From: Streptococcus sp. HMSC074B11
Lineage (GTDB): Bacteria; Bacillota; Bacilli; Lactobacillales; Streptococcaceae
Direction: 5' to 3'
Length of the DNA stretch: 64,000 bases
NCBI RefSeq assembly: GCF_001808705.1
Contig: NZ_KV794273.1
Location: 266,622 to 330,621, forward strand
In this document: positions 1 to 10,138 of the stretch, in pieces
Layout: every line of letters begins with the position of its first letter
Numbering within the stretch: position 1 is the first letter of the stretch
The notes under the pieces: model-generated
What the model was told of the DNA's origin: nothing
The model's database searches: none
Seen by the model: the letters and a program-made list of their open reading frames with translations, nothing else
Made by a program: the position numbers and the translations under genes

Positions 1-1087
1 CTTTTTCAAAATTCGACAAGCCTTTTTCACTATTGATTTTCAAACAGGGTTCCTCCTCACCCTGAAAAATGGATAAATGCCCCCGATCAACTAAGTCTAG
101 CAAAGTCGCCTGAATCAATCGTTCAAAAGAGAATTTGCCAAACTTCTTCTTATTCAAGGGACTGATTTCCTCCAAGGAGGTAGAGTAAATAGCCTCCGCC
201 AAAACCATTGGAGGTAGGTCCATTGGAGGTTCGTAGAGTCGATGATCCTTGGGATGTACCTTTTTGAGGGCCGTATGTTTACGAAATGCTCGATAATACA
301 TGATGGTCATCATCAATAACACGATAAAGATTATTGGAAAAATCCACTTTATCATGAGGCTGGCTTGCACTTTGCTAGCTTTTATTTCTATTTCAATTTT
401 TTTAAAATCTCTTAAACGCTCTTCTTCCAGTCCTTGGCTTGGAGCTACCGAGAAAGCCTCCCTGGGCCAATAGGCATGTAGCTCAACTTGACGTTTTCTA
501 GGAAGATTTTTCATCTTCACCCGATAAATATCATTTACTTTTTCGATACTACCCTCATTGAGGAGCTTCCCAGTATGAAAAAAGACTTTCTCTGCCGGAC
601 TATCTGAAGTTACTCGAAATTCTAAGTCTTTGATGTCTCCTGAACTATCTGTCAGTGGTTGCCAATTCAGCTCAGCAATATCCTGATATAAGAAAAGAAG
701 ATTTTTCAATTGCCAGGTAATAGTTACACGTACAGTATCTCCAGCTTTTCCTGGATTTAAAATTATTACTTGATAGCCTTTCCCATTTTCCTTTGTGTAG
801 GAAAGGGCATCTTCTATAATTTCCCCATTCTTTGATACTAGCACAGTTGGATCATCATCAATCTCAAAGCCTTCTGGCATTTTCCCTGCTTTTCCTAGTC
901 CGACCGATTGACCATTAAAATCGTCTTTAAAACGATAGGTGATTGTTTGTTGGAAAACTGCTGTATTATCTGCATGAATATTCAAATCTCCCTTATAAGA
1001 TAGGATATCAAAGTCTACAGCAAAGACCAGGCGTGGTATCAATAGCAAACAGGCAAACACCAAAGTAAATAGCCATCTTTTTTTCAT
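1..1087 (-). CDS. DUF2207 family membrane protein (3' end outside window)
   Basis: The reading frame opens with ATG at 1087 and stays open to the window edge, so about 362 residues are visible and the C-terminus is missing. It begins with a signal peptide (MKKRWLFTLVFACLLLIP, cleavage near residue 24), continues as a beta-rich extracellular domain of about 230 residues, and has a membrane segment near residues 247-267 followed by a cytoplasmic part. This order is typical of DUF2207 predicted membrane proteins, whose function is unknown. It is divergent from the amino-acid transporter that follows. Family call is from recognition of the layout and sequence style; no catalytic motif is claimed. 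Confidence 0.75.
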   Translation of the reverse strand, partial: MKKRWLFTLVFACLLLIPRLVFAVDFDILSYKGDLNIHADNTAVFQQTITYRFKDDFNGQSVGLGKAGKMPEGFEIDDDPTVLVSKNGEIIEDALSYTKENGKGYQVIILNPGKAGDTVRVTITWQLKNLLFLYQDIAELNWQPLTDSSGDIKDLEFRVTSDSPAEKVFFHTGKLLNEGSIEKVNDIYRVKMKNLPRKRQVELHAYWPREAFSVAPSQGLEEERLRDFKKIEIEIKASKVQASLMIKWIFPIIFIVLLMMTIMYYRAFRKHTALKKVHPKDHRLYEPPMDLPPMVLAEAIYSTSLEEISPLNKKKFGKFSFERLIQATLLDLVDRGHLSIFQGEEEPCLKINSEKGLSNFEK

Positions 1088-1151
1088 CGTATACTCCCTT
1101 TCAAGTTTTTTCACTATTATATCATTTTTCACAAGTAAGGGTTTACTAAGA

Positions 1152-1180
1152 TTGAAAAAGTTCCGCTTTTTCGATACAAT
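1152..1180 (+). promoter_or_regulatory. Sigma-70 promoter of the amino-acid ABC transporter
   Basis: TTGAAA at 1152-1157, a 17-base spacer and TACAAT at 1175-1180 form a near-consensus promoter. The spacer holds a 7-base inverted repeat (GAAAAAG at 1154-1160, CTTTTTC at 1166-1172), which could be an operator. The promoter position rules out any coding start upstream of it and supports the ATG at 1218. Confidence 0.75.
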
Positions 1181-1217
1181 AGAGAGAAGCAATTTTAGAC
1201 TAGAAATAGGAGAAATC

Positions 1218-2783
1218 ATGAAAAAATTATGCTTAACTATCCTTGCTAGCCTAGCCCTTACTTTAGGACTAGTTAGCCAGGTCCAAGCCGATGAATATTT
1301 ACGCATCGGTATGGAGGCAGCCTACGCACCCTTTAACTGGACTCAAGATGACGACAGTAACGGCGCTGTAAAAATCGATGGAACCAACCAATATGCTAAT
1401 GGTTACGACGTCCAAATAGCTAAAAAGATTGCTAAGGACCTAGGCAAAGAGCCCTTGGTTGTTAAAACCAAGTGGGAAGGACTTGTTCCAGCCCTTACTT
1501 CTGGTAAGATTGATATGATCATTGCAGGTATGAGCCCAACTGCTGAACGCAAACAAGAAATTGCATTTTCAAGCAGCTACTATACTAGCGAACCAGTACT
1601 TTTGGTTAAAAAGGATTCTGCCTATGCAAACGCCAAATCACTAGAGGACTTTAGCGGAGCAAAAATCACTTCTCAACAAGGTGTTTACCTTTATGACTTA
1701 ATTTCACAAATCTCAGGCGCTCAGAAGGAAACTGCCATGGGAGATTTTGCCCAAATGCGTCAAGCTCTTGAAGCTGGTGTCATTGATGCCTATGTTTCTG
1801 AACGACCAGAAGCTCTCACCGCCGAATCAGCAAACGCTAAGTTCAAAATGATTCAGCCTGAACCTGGTTTTAAAACTGGTGAAGAAGATACCTCTATCGC
1901 TATTGGACTTCGTAAAGATGATGACCGTATCAGCCAAATCAATGCCAGTATCGAAACCATTTCTAAAGATGAACAAGTTGCGCTCATGGATCGTATGATT
2001 AAAGAGCAACCAGCAGAATCTACAACGACTGAAGAAAGCAACAGTAATTTCTTTGGCCAAGTCGCTAAAATTCTGACTGAAAACTGGCAACAACTCTTGC
2101 GTGGTGCTGGTATTACCCTTCTCATTTCAATTATCGGTACCATCGTTGGTCTCGCTATCGGTCTTGCTATCGGTGTCTTCCGTACAGCACCTCTATCTGA
2201 AAACCAATTTATCTTTGGTATCCAAAAACTAATCGGTTGGATTCTCAATATCTATATTGAAATTTTCCGTGGAACACCTATGATTGTACAATCTATGGTT
2301 ATCTACTATGGAACTGCTCAAGCTTTCGGGATCAACCTAGACCGTACGCTAGCTGCTATCTTTATCGTTTCGATCAACACTGGTGCCTACATGACTGAAA
2401 TCGTCCGTGGTGGTATTCTGGCTGTTGATAAGGGACAATTTGAAGCGGCAACTGCACTTGGTATGACTCATAACCAGACCATGCGTAAGATTGTTTTGCC
2501 TCAAGTTGTTCGAAATATTCTACCAGCAACTGGTAATGAGTTCGTCATCAACATCAAGGATACTTCTGTATTGAACGTTATCTCTGTTGTAGAACTTTAC
2601 TTCTCAGGAAACACAGTAGCAACACAAACCTACCAGTACTTCCAAACCTTTACCATCATCGCAGTTATCTACTTTGTCCTCACCTTCACAGTAACGCGTA
2701 TCCTACGCTTCATCGAAAAACGTATGGATATGGATACCTACACGACAGGTGCTAACCAAATGCAAACGGAGGATTTGAAATAA
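1218..2783 (+). CDS. Amino-acid ABC transporter, fused substrate-binding and permease protein
   Basis: A polar amino-acid importer subunit in which the solute receptor and the membrane channel are one chain. Residues 1-24 are a signal peptide ending in VQA. Residues 25-265 are a family 3 binding domain (starts [15 protein letters not shown]). After a linker, about residue 285 onward is a permease with several membrane spans and the EAA loop ([12 protein letters not shown]) that docks the ATPase. The start at 1218 is chosen because AGGAGA lies just upstream and the promoter occupies the earlier in-frame codons. Its stop overlaps the ATPase start by one base. The orthologous pneumococcal locus also lies beside ilvA. 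The exact substrate is not readable from sequence; glutamine or another polar amino acid is likely. Confidence 0.9.
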   Translation: MKKLCLTILASLALTLGLVSQVQADEYLRIGMEAAYAPFNWTQDDDSNGAVKIDGTNQYANGYDVQIAKKIAKDLGKEPLVVKTKWEGLVPALTSGKIDMIIAGMSPTAERKQEIAFSSSYYTSEPVLLVKKDSAYANAKSLEDFSGAKITSQQGVYLYDLISQISGAQKETAMGDFAQMRQALEAGVIDAYVSERPEALTAESANAKFKMIQPEPGFKTGEEDTSIAIGLRKDDDRISQINASIETISKDEQVALMDRMIKEQPAESTTTEESNSNFFGQVAKILTENWQQLLRGAGITLLISIIGTIVGLAIGLAIGVFRTAPLSENQFIFGIQKLIGWILNIYIEIFRGTPMIVQSMVIYYGTAQAFGINLDRTLAAIFIVSINTGAYMTEIVRGGILAVDKGQFEAATALGMTHNQTMRKIVLPQVVRNILPATGNEFVINIKDTSVLNVISVVELYFSGNTVATQTYQYFQTFTIIAVIYFVLTFTVTRILRFIEKRMDMDTYTTGANQMQTEDLK

Positions 2784-3523
2784 TGAGTCAACCAATCCTT
2801 GAAATCAAACACCTCAAAAAATCCTACGGGCAAAACGAGGTCCTAAAAGACATCTCTCTCACTATTCATAAAGGAGAAGTGATTTCTATCATCGGTAGTT
2901 CCGGTAGTGGTAAATCAACTTTCCTACGTTCTATCAACCTTCTCGAAACACCAACTGAAGGTGAGATCCTTTATCACGGTGAAAACGTCCTTGAAAAAGG
3001 GTATAACCTCACTCACTATCGTGAAAAACTAGGCATGGTTTTCCAATCCTTTAACCTCTTTGAAAATCTCAACGTTCTTGAAAATACGATTGTTGCACAG
3101 ACAACTGTCCTCAAACGTGAACGATCAGAAGCAGAGAAAATTGCTAAAGAAAACCTTGAAAAAGTTGGAATGGGAGAGCGCTACTTGCAAGCTAAACCTA
3201 AGCAACTTTCAGGTGGTCAAAAGCAACGTGTCGCCATTGCTCGCGCACTTTCTATGAACCCTGATGCCATTCTCTTTGATGAACCAACTTCAGCCCTTGA
3301 TCCTGAAATGGTCGGTGAAGTTCTAAAAATCATGCAAGAACTAGCTCAAGAAGGCTTGACAATGATCGTTGTAACCCACGAAATGGAATTTGCTCGTGAC
3401 GTATCACACCGTGTCATCTTTATGGACAAAGGTGTTATTGCAGAAGAAGGCAAACCTGAAGATTTATTTACAAATCCTAAAGAGGAACGTACAAGAGAAT
3501 TTTTACAACGCTATTTAGGTTAA
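2783..3523 (+). CDS. Amino-acid ABC transporter ATP-binding protein (GlnQ type)
   Basis: ATPase that powers the fused receptor-permease encoded just upstream. The Walker A motif is GSSGSGKST near residue 37, the signature LSGGQKQR lies near residue 141, and Walker [14 protein letters not shown] near residue 163, with the switch histidine in VVTHEMEFA near 197. Length (246 residues) is normal for PAAT-family ATPases. The genes are joined as TAATG, which indicates translational coupling. A Rho-independent terminator follows at about 3.63 kb, closing a two-gene operon. Confidence 0.93.
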   Translation: MSQPILEIKHLKKSYGQNEVLKDISLTIHKGEVISIIGSSGSGKSTFLRSINLLETPTEGEILYHGENVLEKGYNLTHYREKLGMVFQSFNLFENLNVLENTIVAQTTVLKRERSEAEKIAKENLEKVGMGERYLQAKPKQLSGGQKQRVAIARALSMNPDAILFDEPTSALDPEMVGEVLKIMQELAQEGLTMIVVTHEMEFARDVSHRVIFMDKGVIAEEGKPEDLFTNPKEERTREFLQRYLG

Positions 3524-3627
3524 GACAAAAGCGGTTGAATAAACCTCTTCAACCAAGAGTTGTTTTCCTATTCAATCCCAAATCAACATTGAGTCAAAGG
3601 CTCATGAACATAAGAATATAAAAATCA

Positions 3628-3658
3628 AGGTCGGAGTTTTTTATCCCGACCTCTTTTT
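3628..3658 (+). terminator. Terminator of the amino-acid transporter operon
   Basis: AGGTCGG at 3628-3634 pairs with CCGACCT at 3646-3652 and is followed by CTTTTT. Confidence 0.85.
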
Positions 3659-3849
3659 ATATACTTTAAAATCACTTTTATCCCTTCTTCTATTTCCTGA
3701 GCAAGTAATGCTTGTAACTCTATTCCTAATCTTATATTTGATTTTCATGAGTGAGTGAGATCACTCCTCTACTGTCAACCTAGTTCATTCTAACAGATAG
3801 ATTTGTTTAGTAGGTCATAGCATGGCTATTTCGCCGTTCCATAAATAAA

Positions 3850-3873
3850 AGCAGACCCTAATTAGAGTCTGCT
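3850..3873 (-). terminator. Terminator of the small HTH-like gene
   Basis: AGCAGAC and GTCTGCT arms flank a ten-base loop; on the minus strand the stem is followed by TTTTATTTAT, placed just beyond the stop of the gene at 3886. Confidence 0.75.
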
Positions 3874-3885
3874 TGTATCCAAAGA

Positions 3886-4101
3886 TTAATCTTCAAATTT
3901 TTCATGATTTTTTTCATAGAAATCAATTAATCCAAGGGCTGTTTCAAAGGAAATATTTTTAACTTTTGCACGTCCTTGAGCTAGAGCAATGATAGACATT
4001 TCACGTGCATTCGTTTCTTTAGAAATACGATAACCAGTGATCTTCTTATCACGAACCCAGCTAACAACTGATTCTACTTTTTCAAAGTTAGTCTTAGCCA
4101 T
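3886..4101 (-). CDS. Small helix-turn-helix-like protein, unknown target
   Basis: A 71-residue, mostly helical protein. The stretch ITGYRISKETNAREMSI followed by a basic segment (QGRAKVKNIS) and FETALGLIDFYEK looks like a compact DNA-binding helix-turn-helix of the Cro/XRE kind. It has its own terminator and stands alone between convergent and co-directional neighbours. I do not recognise a named family, and regulation of a neighbour is only a possibility. Confidence 0.6.
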   Translation of the reverse strand: MAKTNFEKVESVVSWVRDKKITGYRISKETNAREMSIIALAQGRAKVKNISFETALGLIDFYEKNHEKFED

Positions 4102-4206
4102 GTTTTTCTCCTATTTTATTCTTTACGATATTTAATTGTATACGTTTTTATGGCATTTGTCAATAAAAAAACATATATCCAATCAAATAAGACGTTAAGA
4201 TTACAT

Positions 4207-5103
4207 TTACTTAGCTTTCAAAGCCGATAATATATGGGTTCGTATATCTTCAACTCCGTTAGGATTTGCTGGTAAGAAAATTGTATTATTACCTTGTTTT
4301 TCTGCAAAATTATTCAATGTATCTAAATACTGGTTAGTTAACAAGATTGACATGATTTGCTCTTCAGTTAATTCAACATTGGCTCCTTTTAACTCTTTAA
4401 TAGAATCAGCAAGTCCATCAACAATTGCTTTTCGTTGCTCTGCGATCCCCACACCATGTAAGCGATCCTTTTCTGCCTCTGCTTCGGCCGCTGTTACGAT
4501 CTTAATTTTATCTGCTTCGGCCAATTCTTGTGCTGCTACTCTCTTACGTTGAGCAGCATTGATTTCATTCATCGATTGCTTGACTTCCGCATCCGGCTCT
4601 ACTTTGGTAATGAGCGTTTTGACGATAATGTACCCATACGTTGACATTTCTTCCGCTACTTGTTTTTGAACTTCTAATGCAATTTCATCCTTTTTCTCAA
4701 ACAATTCATCCAAAGTTAACTTAGGAACTGATGAGCGCAATGCGTCTTCAATATAAGATTTGATTTGAGCCTCAGGTCTCATTAGTTTATAGTAAGCATC
4801 TGTAACATTTTGTTCATTTACTCGGTACTGTGTCGCAACATTCATCGTCACAAATACGTTATCTTGAGTCTTGGTTTCCACAACGATTTCACTTTGCAAG
4901 AGACGCAGTTGTACACGAGCTGCAATTTTATCAATCCCAAATGGTGCTCTTAGGTGAATACCACTATTGCTCAATTTTTGATACTTACCAAATCGTTCAA
5001 TGATAGCTACTGATTGTTGTCGAACAACATAGATTGAACTCATTAATATAGCTCCTACAATAAGCATTAGAATAATTAGAACAAGTATAACTTTTAAAAC
5101 CAT
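4207..5103 (-). CDS. SPFH/Band 7 (stomatin-prohibitin) membrane protein
   Basis: A 298-residue protein with one N-terminal membrane segment (residues 3-27), then an SPFH domain beginning SVAIIERFGKYQKL and a long Ala/Glu-rich helical region (about 170-220, with AAQRKRVAAQELAEADK). This layout matches QmcA/HflK-like stomatin proteins, which form membrane-bound oligomers and organise membrane domains or proteases. The ATG at 5103 is preceded by AAAGGGGGA. It is monocistronic here, just downstream of ilvA. It belongs to a different subclass from the two other SPFH proteins in this window (27.6 kb and 61.8 kb). Confidence 0.88.
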   Translation of the reverse strand: MVLKVILVLIILMLIVGAILMSSIYVVRQQSVAIIERFGKYQKLSNSGIHLRAPFGIDKIAARVQLRLLQSEIVVETKTQDNVFVTMNVATQYRVNEQNVTDAYYKLMRPEAQIKSYIEDALRSSVPKLTLDELFEKKDEIALEVQKQVAEEMSTYGYIIVKTLITKVEPDAEVKQSMNEINAAQRKRVAAQELAEADKIKIVTAAEAEAEKDRLHGVGIAEQRKAIVDGLADSIKELKGANVELTEEQIMSILLTNQYLDTLNNFAEKQGNNTIFLPANPNGVEDIRTHILSALKAK

Positions 5104-5185
5104 GGGAATCTCCCCCTTTCTTCACTTACATTATAGCACTAGTAAATAGGTTAGGCAAATAATATGATAAAAATTTCATAGCATA

Positions 5186-6436
5186 TTAAACAAGCATATT
5201 ATATAGGGTTTCATTCCCATTTAAGTTAATATAAGATGGGTCGAATTTTTCCATCCGGTGAATCAATCCCGCATAATCATGTTTATCAGCAAGTGCAATC
5301 CCTATTAGTACTGGACCAGTACCCTTGCTAGCTCGTTTGATATATTCAAAACGAGTAATATCATCATGAGGTCCTAAGATATCATTTACAAACTCTCGAA
5401 GTGCTCCCGGACGTTGTGGGAAATTCACTACAAAGTAATGCTTGATACCATCATAAATCAAGGCACGTTCTTCCATCTCTGGCATACGGTTGATGTCATT
5501 ATTCCCTCCAGAGATGATACAACAAATGGTCTTGCCCTTAATATAATCGGATAATACTTCTAGAGCTGCAACACTAGCAGCACCCGCAGGTTCTGCTACG
5601 ATACCTTGTTTAGAGTAGAGATCAATTAAGGTCTCAGAAATCAAACCTTCATCCACTCCGATAAGAGTTTCTACATGTTTGCGTGTTGCTTCATAGGTCA
5701 ACTGCCCTACCTTTTGCACGGCAATCCCATCCGCAAACTTATCAATTTCTTTAAGTTTAACCGGTCCCCCAGCTTCAAAGGCTGCCTTCATAGAACGAGC
5801 ACCTTCAGCCTCTACTCCAATGACCTCAATCTGAGGATTTGTTTCTTTAATATAAGTAGAAACACCTGAAATGAGACCTCCGCCTCCTACGGGTACCAAG
5901 ACAGTATCAAATTCAATAGATTCTTTACGAGCTTCTTCTAAAATTTCATAGGCTACTGTCCCCTGACCAGCTTGAACATAGGGATCATCAAAGGGATCAA
6001 TAAAAGTACGATTTTCAGCTACGGTAAAGTCTTGAGCAGCCTTGGCTGAAGCATCAAAAGTATCCCCTACTAATTTAATGGTTACAAAATCACCACCAAA
6101 AAAACGAACCTGACCAATTTTTTGTTGAGGTGTCGTAATTGGCATAAAGATTGTTGCAGGAATCTTCATCTCATTACATGTGTAGGCAACTCCTTGAGCG
6201 TGATTTCCCGCTGAAGCACACACTACACCACGTTCACGTTCCTCTTTTGTCAATTGCGAGATAGCATAATAAGCTCCACGAATTTTAAAAGAACGGACAC
6301 GTTGAGCATTTTCCTTCTTAAGATAAATTTTCGCTCCGTATTTTTCGGATAAATAATGATCGTAGTCAAGTGGAGTATTGGCTACTACACCACTCAAAAC
6401 CTTGTGGGCTTTCACCACATCTTTTGCACTTAGCAT
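5186..6436 (-). CDS. ilvA: Threonine dehydratase (isoleucine biosynthesis)
   Basis: Converts threonine to 2-oxobutanoate, the entry step to isoleucine; PLP-dependent. The PLP lysine sits in VRSFKIRGAY near residue 50, and the phosphate-binding glycine run is VGGGGLISG near residue 187. The C-terminal portion (about 325-416) is a single ACT-like regulatory domain, shorter than the E. coli double one, as usual in Firmicutes of the 416-residue class. GGAGGAGATT precedes the ATG. It is the last gene of the ilvBNCA set, but an intrinsic terminator separates it from ilvC, so its transcription may be partly uncoupled. Confidence 0.95.
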   Translation of the reverse strand: MLSAKDVVKAHKVLSGVVANTPLDYDHYLSEKYGAKIYLKKENAQRVRSFKIRGAYYAISQLTKEERERGVVCASAGNHAQGVAYTCNEMKIPATIFMPITTPQQKIGQVRFFGGDFVTIKLVGDTFDASAKAAQDFTVAENRTFIDPFDDPYVQAGQGTVAYEILEEARKESIEFDTVLVPVGGGGLISGVSTYIKETNPQIEVIGVEAEGARSMKAAFEAGGPVKLKEIDKFADGIAVQKVGQLTYEATRKHVETLIGVDEGLISETLIDLYSKQGIVAEPAGAASVAALEVLSDYIKGKTICCIISGGNNDINRMPEMEERALIYDGIKHYFVVNFPQRPGALREFVNDILGPHDDITRFEYIKRASKGTGPVLIGIALADKHDYAGLIHRMEKFDPSYINLNGNETLYNMLV

Positions 6437-6464
6437 AATCTCCTCCTAGATGAGTTTTCAAGAT

Positions 6465-6495
6465 AAAAAGCGAGTTAGGTTCCCCCCAACTCGCC
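6465..6495 (-). terminator. Terminator or attenuator between ilvC and ilvA
   Basis: On the minus strand GCGAGTT (6494-6488) pairs with AACTCGC (6476-6470), followed by TTTTTAT. It lies inside the ilv gene set, 30-odd bases upstream of ilvA, and should lower ilvA expression relative to ilvBNC. Confidence 0.75.
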
Positions 6496-6516
6496 TTCTG
6501 TTTATATTCTTAAAAA

Positions 6517-7572
<1,056 letters not shown>

Positions 7573-7607
7573 TTAGGCTAGTTTAACAAATTTAAGTTGG
7601 ATTCTTT

Positions 7608-7758
7608 TACTCAATGAAAATCAAAGAGCAAACTAGGAAGCTAGCTGTAGGTTGCTCAAAGCACTGCTTTGAGGTTGTAAATAAGACTGACGAAGTCAGT
7701 AACATATACCTACGGCAAAGCAACGCTAACGTAGTTTGAAGAGATTTACGAAGAGTAT
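7608..7758. repeat. BOX element inside the ilv operon
   Basis: A complete boxC-boxB-boxA type repeat as known from pneumococcus. The left end reads TACTCAATGAAAATCAAAG, the middle has the GACTGACGAAGTCAGT palindrome, and the right part (CCTACGGCAAAGCAACGCTA) matches the widely used BOX A1 primer region, ending GAAGAGTAT. The right end abuts and slightly overlaps the stop codon of ilvN at 7758-7760. BOX elements are short, structured, non-coding repeats that can modulate expression of neighbours. Confidence 0.93.
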
Positions 7759-8234
7759 TAGTCGCGGGTAAATCCAGTTGCACCCGTACGAGCGATATTC
7801 TTTATACCGTAAGGTCGAATGACTCGAATCAAAGCTTCACTCTTTTCTGCATTCCCAGTCATCTGAATGGTAATGGAACTTGGAGCTACATCGACTACTG
7901 TTGCACGGAAAGGTTGGATAATAGCCAAAATTTCTGCACGTTTTTCAGCAGGCGCTGAAACCTTTATAAGAATTACTTCTCGTTCTAAGTGGGGCTGATC
8001 CGTAATATCACGAATACGAATTACATCAATCTGACGATTAAGTTGTTTGATGATTTGCTCCACCTCGTCATTTGAGGCAACATCGATGATAATGGTAATC
8101 CGTGACACATTTGGATTTTCAGTTGCGCCAACAGAAATGCTTTCGATATTGACTTGGCGTCTCGATAAGACTCCTGTGAAGCGATTGAGAACACCTGAAC
8201 GGTTTTGAAGTTTGGCTGTTAACATTCTACGCAT
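7758..8234 (-). CDS. ilvN: Acetolactate synthase small (regulatory) subunit
   Basis: Regulatory partner of IlvB that confers branched-chain amino-acid feedback. An ACT domain occupies residues 1-75 (RRMLTAKLQNRSGVLNRFTG start) and a C-terminal domain follows. 158 residues is the typical length. It overlaps the end of ilvB by 8 bases; a second possible ATG lies three codons in. Its stop codon coincides with the end of a BOX repeat. Confidence 0.95.
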   Translation of the reverse strand: MRRMLTAKLQNRSGVLNRFTGVLSRRQVNIESISVGATENPNVSRITIIIDVASNDEVEQIIKQLNRQIDVIRIRDITDQPHLEREVILIKVSAPAEKRAEILAIIQPFRATVVDVAPSSITIQMTGNAEKSEALIRVIRPYGIKNIARTGATGFTRD

Positions 8235-9927
8235 TAAACTTCACCCCCAACATCTCATGATTACTCTTACCAGCTGGTACCATCGGTAAAACATGTTCTT
8301 TCCGAGAAATGTCTACTTCAATAAACATTGGTTCATCTTCCATGATGACTTCCAAATCCTTCTCAAGAGTTTCAGGATTATCAAACTTATAATTCTTAAT
8401 TCCATAGGCTTGAGCCATCAATTGGAAATCTGGAAGGCTATCAAAGACCGACTCTGAAGTTCGACCATCATAGAAGGCTTCTTGCCACTGGCGAACCATC
8501 CCGAGTGAATGGTTATTAAGCATGATGACCTTGATTGGAATCTTGTAAATATTTAAGATTGCCAATTCCTGATTGGTCATCTGGAAACCGCCATCTCCGA
8601 CAAAGAGAACAACTTCTTTATCTGGATTAGCAATCTTAGCACCAATAGCTGCTGGGACTCCGAATCCCATGGTTCCTAGACCACCTGATGTTACCAATTG
8701 ACGCTCGTTTTGGTAAGGATAATATTGAGCCGTCCACATTTGGTGTTGTCCAACGTCTGTTACGACAATGGCATCGCCATTGGTCAACTCACCGACGCGT
8801 TCAATAACTGCTTGAGGTTGAACCACACGTTCTTTCTTATCATAAGAACGAACACGATTCTTATCTTTGGTAACTTTCTCAATCCACTTTTCAGTATTGT
8901 TACGAACGTTTGGCTCAGCTAGTAACTGCTGCAAAGCCTTTTTCGCATCACCGACAACTGGAATATCAACTGCGATAATCTTACCAATCTCTGCAGGATC
9001 GATATCAATATGCGCTACTTTTGCATTCTTAGCAAAGGTTTTAGGATTTCCAGTCAAACGGTCATCAAAGCGACAACCAATAGAAATCATAAAATCAGCC
9101 TCAGTCATGGCAATATTTGCTGCAAAGGAACCATGCATTCCGCCCATTCCCAAAAAAAGTGGATGGCTAGTTGCAATTGTTCCCTGTCCCAAAAGACTTG
9201 TCACAACTGGTATTTGATAACGCTCTGCAAATTCATTTAACTCTGCTGCAGCCTCAGCATAGCTAATTCCACCACCAGCTAACAAAACTGGCTTCTTAGC
9301 CTTAGAGAGTTGCTTCAAGATCTTCTTGATTTGCATATCATTTGGCTCAAGTGTTGGCTGATAACTTGGTAAATCTATCTCTGGAGAGTAAATGAAGTCT
9401 GTCTCAAGCGCAGAAACATCTTTTGGTAGGTCAATGACGACTGGCCCTGGACGACCTGTAGTCGCAATATGCACAGCTTCTGTAATAATTCGCGGAATAT
9501 CCGCAGTTTCTCGAACCTGATAATTGTACTTAGTGATTGGCATGGTGATACCAACGATATCAGCTTCTTGAAAAGCATCCTTACCGATTCCCGCTCTTGC
9601 AACTTGTCCTGTGAAGACCAAAAGGGGAACACTATCGCTCATAGCATCTGCGATCCCTGTAATGGCATTTGTAGCTCCTGGTCCGCTTGTGACGACTGCA
9701 ACACCCAGTTTTCCTGTTGACTTAGCATAACCTTCAGCTTCGTGAAGACAGCCCTGCTCATGGCGACCTAGAATATGGCGGATTCCCTTAAAATTATAAA
9801 TAGCATCATATAAAGGAAGTACTGCTCCACCAGGATAACCAAAAATCGTGTCGATTCCTAAGTCGCGAAGTGTTTCCAAAACAAGATCCGATCCCGACTT
9901 AGGTGAGTCTAAAATGATTTTCTCCAT
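8227..9927 (-). CDS. ilvB: Acetolactate synthase large (catalytic) subunit
   Basis: Thiamine-diphosphate enzyme that condenses pyruvate with pyruvate or 2-oxobutanoate, the first common step of valine, leucine and isoleucine synthesis. The catalytic glutamate is in LGRHEQG near residue 57, and the ThDP/Mg motif GDGGFQMTNQELAIL lies near residue 445. 566 residues is normal. AAAGGGG lies about 5 bases before the ATG. It is first in ilvBNC(A), driven by the promoter at about 9.97 kb with a CodY-like box upstream. Confidence 0.96.
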   Translation of the reverse strand: MEKIILDSPKSGSDLVLETLRDLGIDTIFGYPGGAVLPLYDAIYNFKGIRHILGRHEQGCLHEAEGYAKSTGKLGVAVVTSGPGATNAITGIADAMSDSVPLLVFTGQVARAGIGKDAFQEADIVGITMPITKYNYQVRETADIPRIITEAVHIATTGRPGPVVIDLPKDVSALETDFIYSPEIDLPSYQPTLEPNDMQIKKILKQLSKAKKPVLLAGGGISYAEAAAELNEFAERYQIPVVTSLLGQGTIATSHPLFLGMGGMHGSFAANIAMTEADFMISIGCRFDDRLTGNPKTFAKNAKVAHIDIDPAEIGKIIAVDIPVVGDAKKALQQLLAEPNVRNNTEKWIEKVTKDKNRVRSYDKKERVVQPQAVIERVGELTNGDAIVVTDVGQHQMWTAQYYPYQNERQLVTSGGLGTMGFGVPAAIGAKIANPDKEVVLFVGDGGFQMTNQELAILNIYKIPIKVIMLNNHSLGMVRQWQEAFYDGRTSESVFDSLPDFQLMAQAYGIKNYKFDNPETLEKDLEVIMEDEPMFIEVDISRKEHVLPMVPAGKSNHEMLGVKFNA

Positions 9928-9965
9928 CGTTCCCCTTTCTCTTCTCTTAAAAATAGCTTGTTACT

Positions 9966-9993
9966 ATGATACCATTTTTTCAAAAATTTTCAA
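9966..9993 (-). promoter_or_regulatory. Promoter of ilvB
   Basis: On the minus strand TTGAAA (9993-9988), 16 bases, then TATCAT (9971-9966). The predicted start site leaves a short leader of about 30 bases, so no T-box or leader peptide fits ahead of ilvB. Confidence 0.65.
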
Positions 9994-10005
9994 GAGAAAA
10001 GAGCA

Positions 10006-10020
10006 AATTTTCTGAATTTT
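10006..10020. promoter_or_regulatory. CodY-like operator upstream of ilvB
   Basis: AATTTTCTGAATTTT matches the CodY consensus AATTTTCWGAAAATT at 13 of 15 positions and lies 12 bases upstream of the ilvB -35 element. CodY control of ilv genes is established in streptococci, so repression in amino-acid-rich conditions is likely. Confidence 0.7.
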
Positions 10021-10083
10021 CTATCTAGATATTTTACAATATTAAATGAATTAGAAAGTTTATACGTATTTATATTTTTTAAC

Positions 10084-10119
10084 AGAAAAAAGGTTGAGAC
10101 AGATCTGTCTTCAACCTTT
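10084..10119 (-). terminator. Terminator of the rplK-rplA transcript
   Basis: AAAGGTTGA and TCAACCTTT arms enclose a second palindrome (GACAGATCTGTC); on the minus strand a T run follows. Confidence 0.9.
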
Positions 10120-10138
10120 CATGTTAAATTATTACTAA

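Larger units (their letters stand above)
3524..3885. other. Intergenic region between convergent transcripts
   Basis: This 362-base stretch carries no convincing coding frame. It holds a GGTTGA/TCAACC hairpin just after the ATPase stop, a good terminator for the transporter operon at 3628-3658, and a terminator for the oppositely directed small gene at 3850-3873. I see nothing else in it. Confidence 0.6.

Noticed and set aside
1152..1217. An earlier in-frame start for the ABC transporter protein at 1152
   Set aside because: The codons coincide with the -35 and -10 promoter elements, and a signal peptide and ribosome-binding site begin at 1218.
3524..3600. GGTTGA/TCAACC hairpin as the transporter terminator
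   Set aside because: No T run follows it; a better terminator lies 90 bases downstream.
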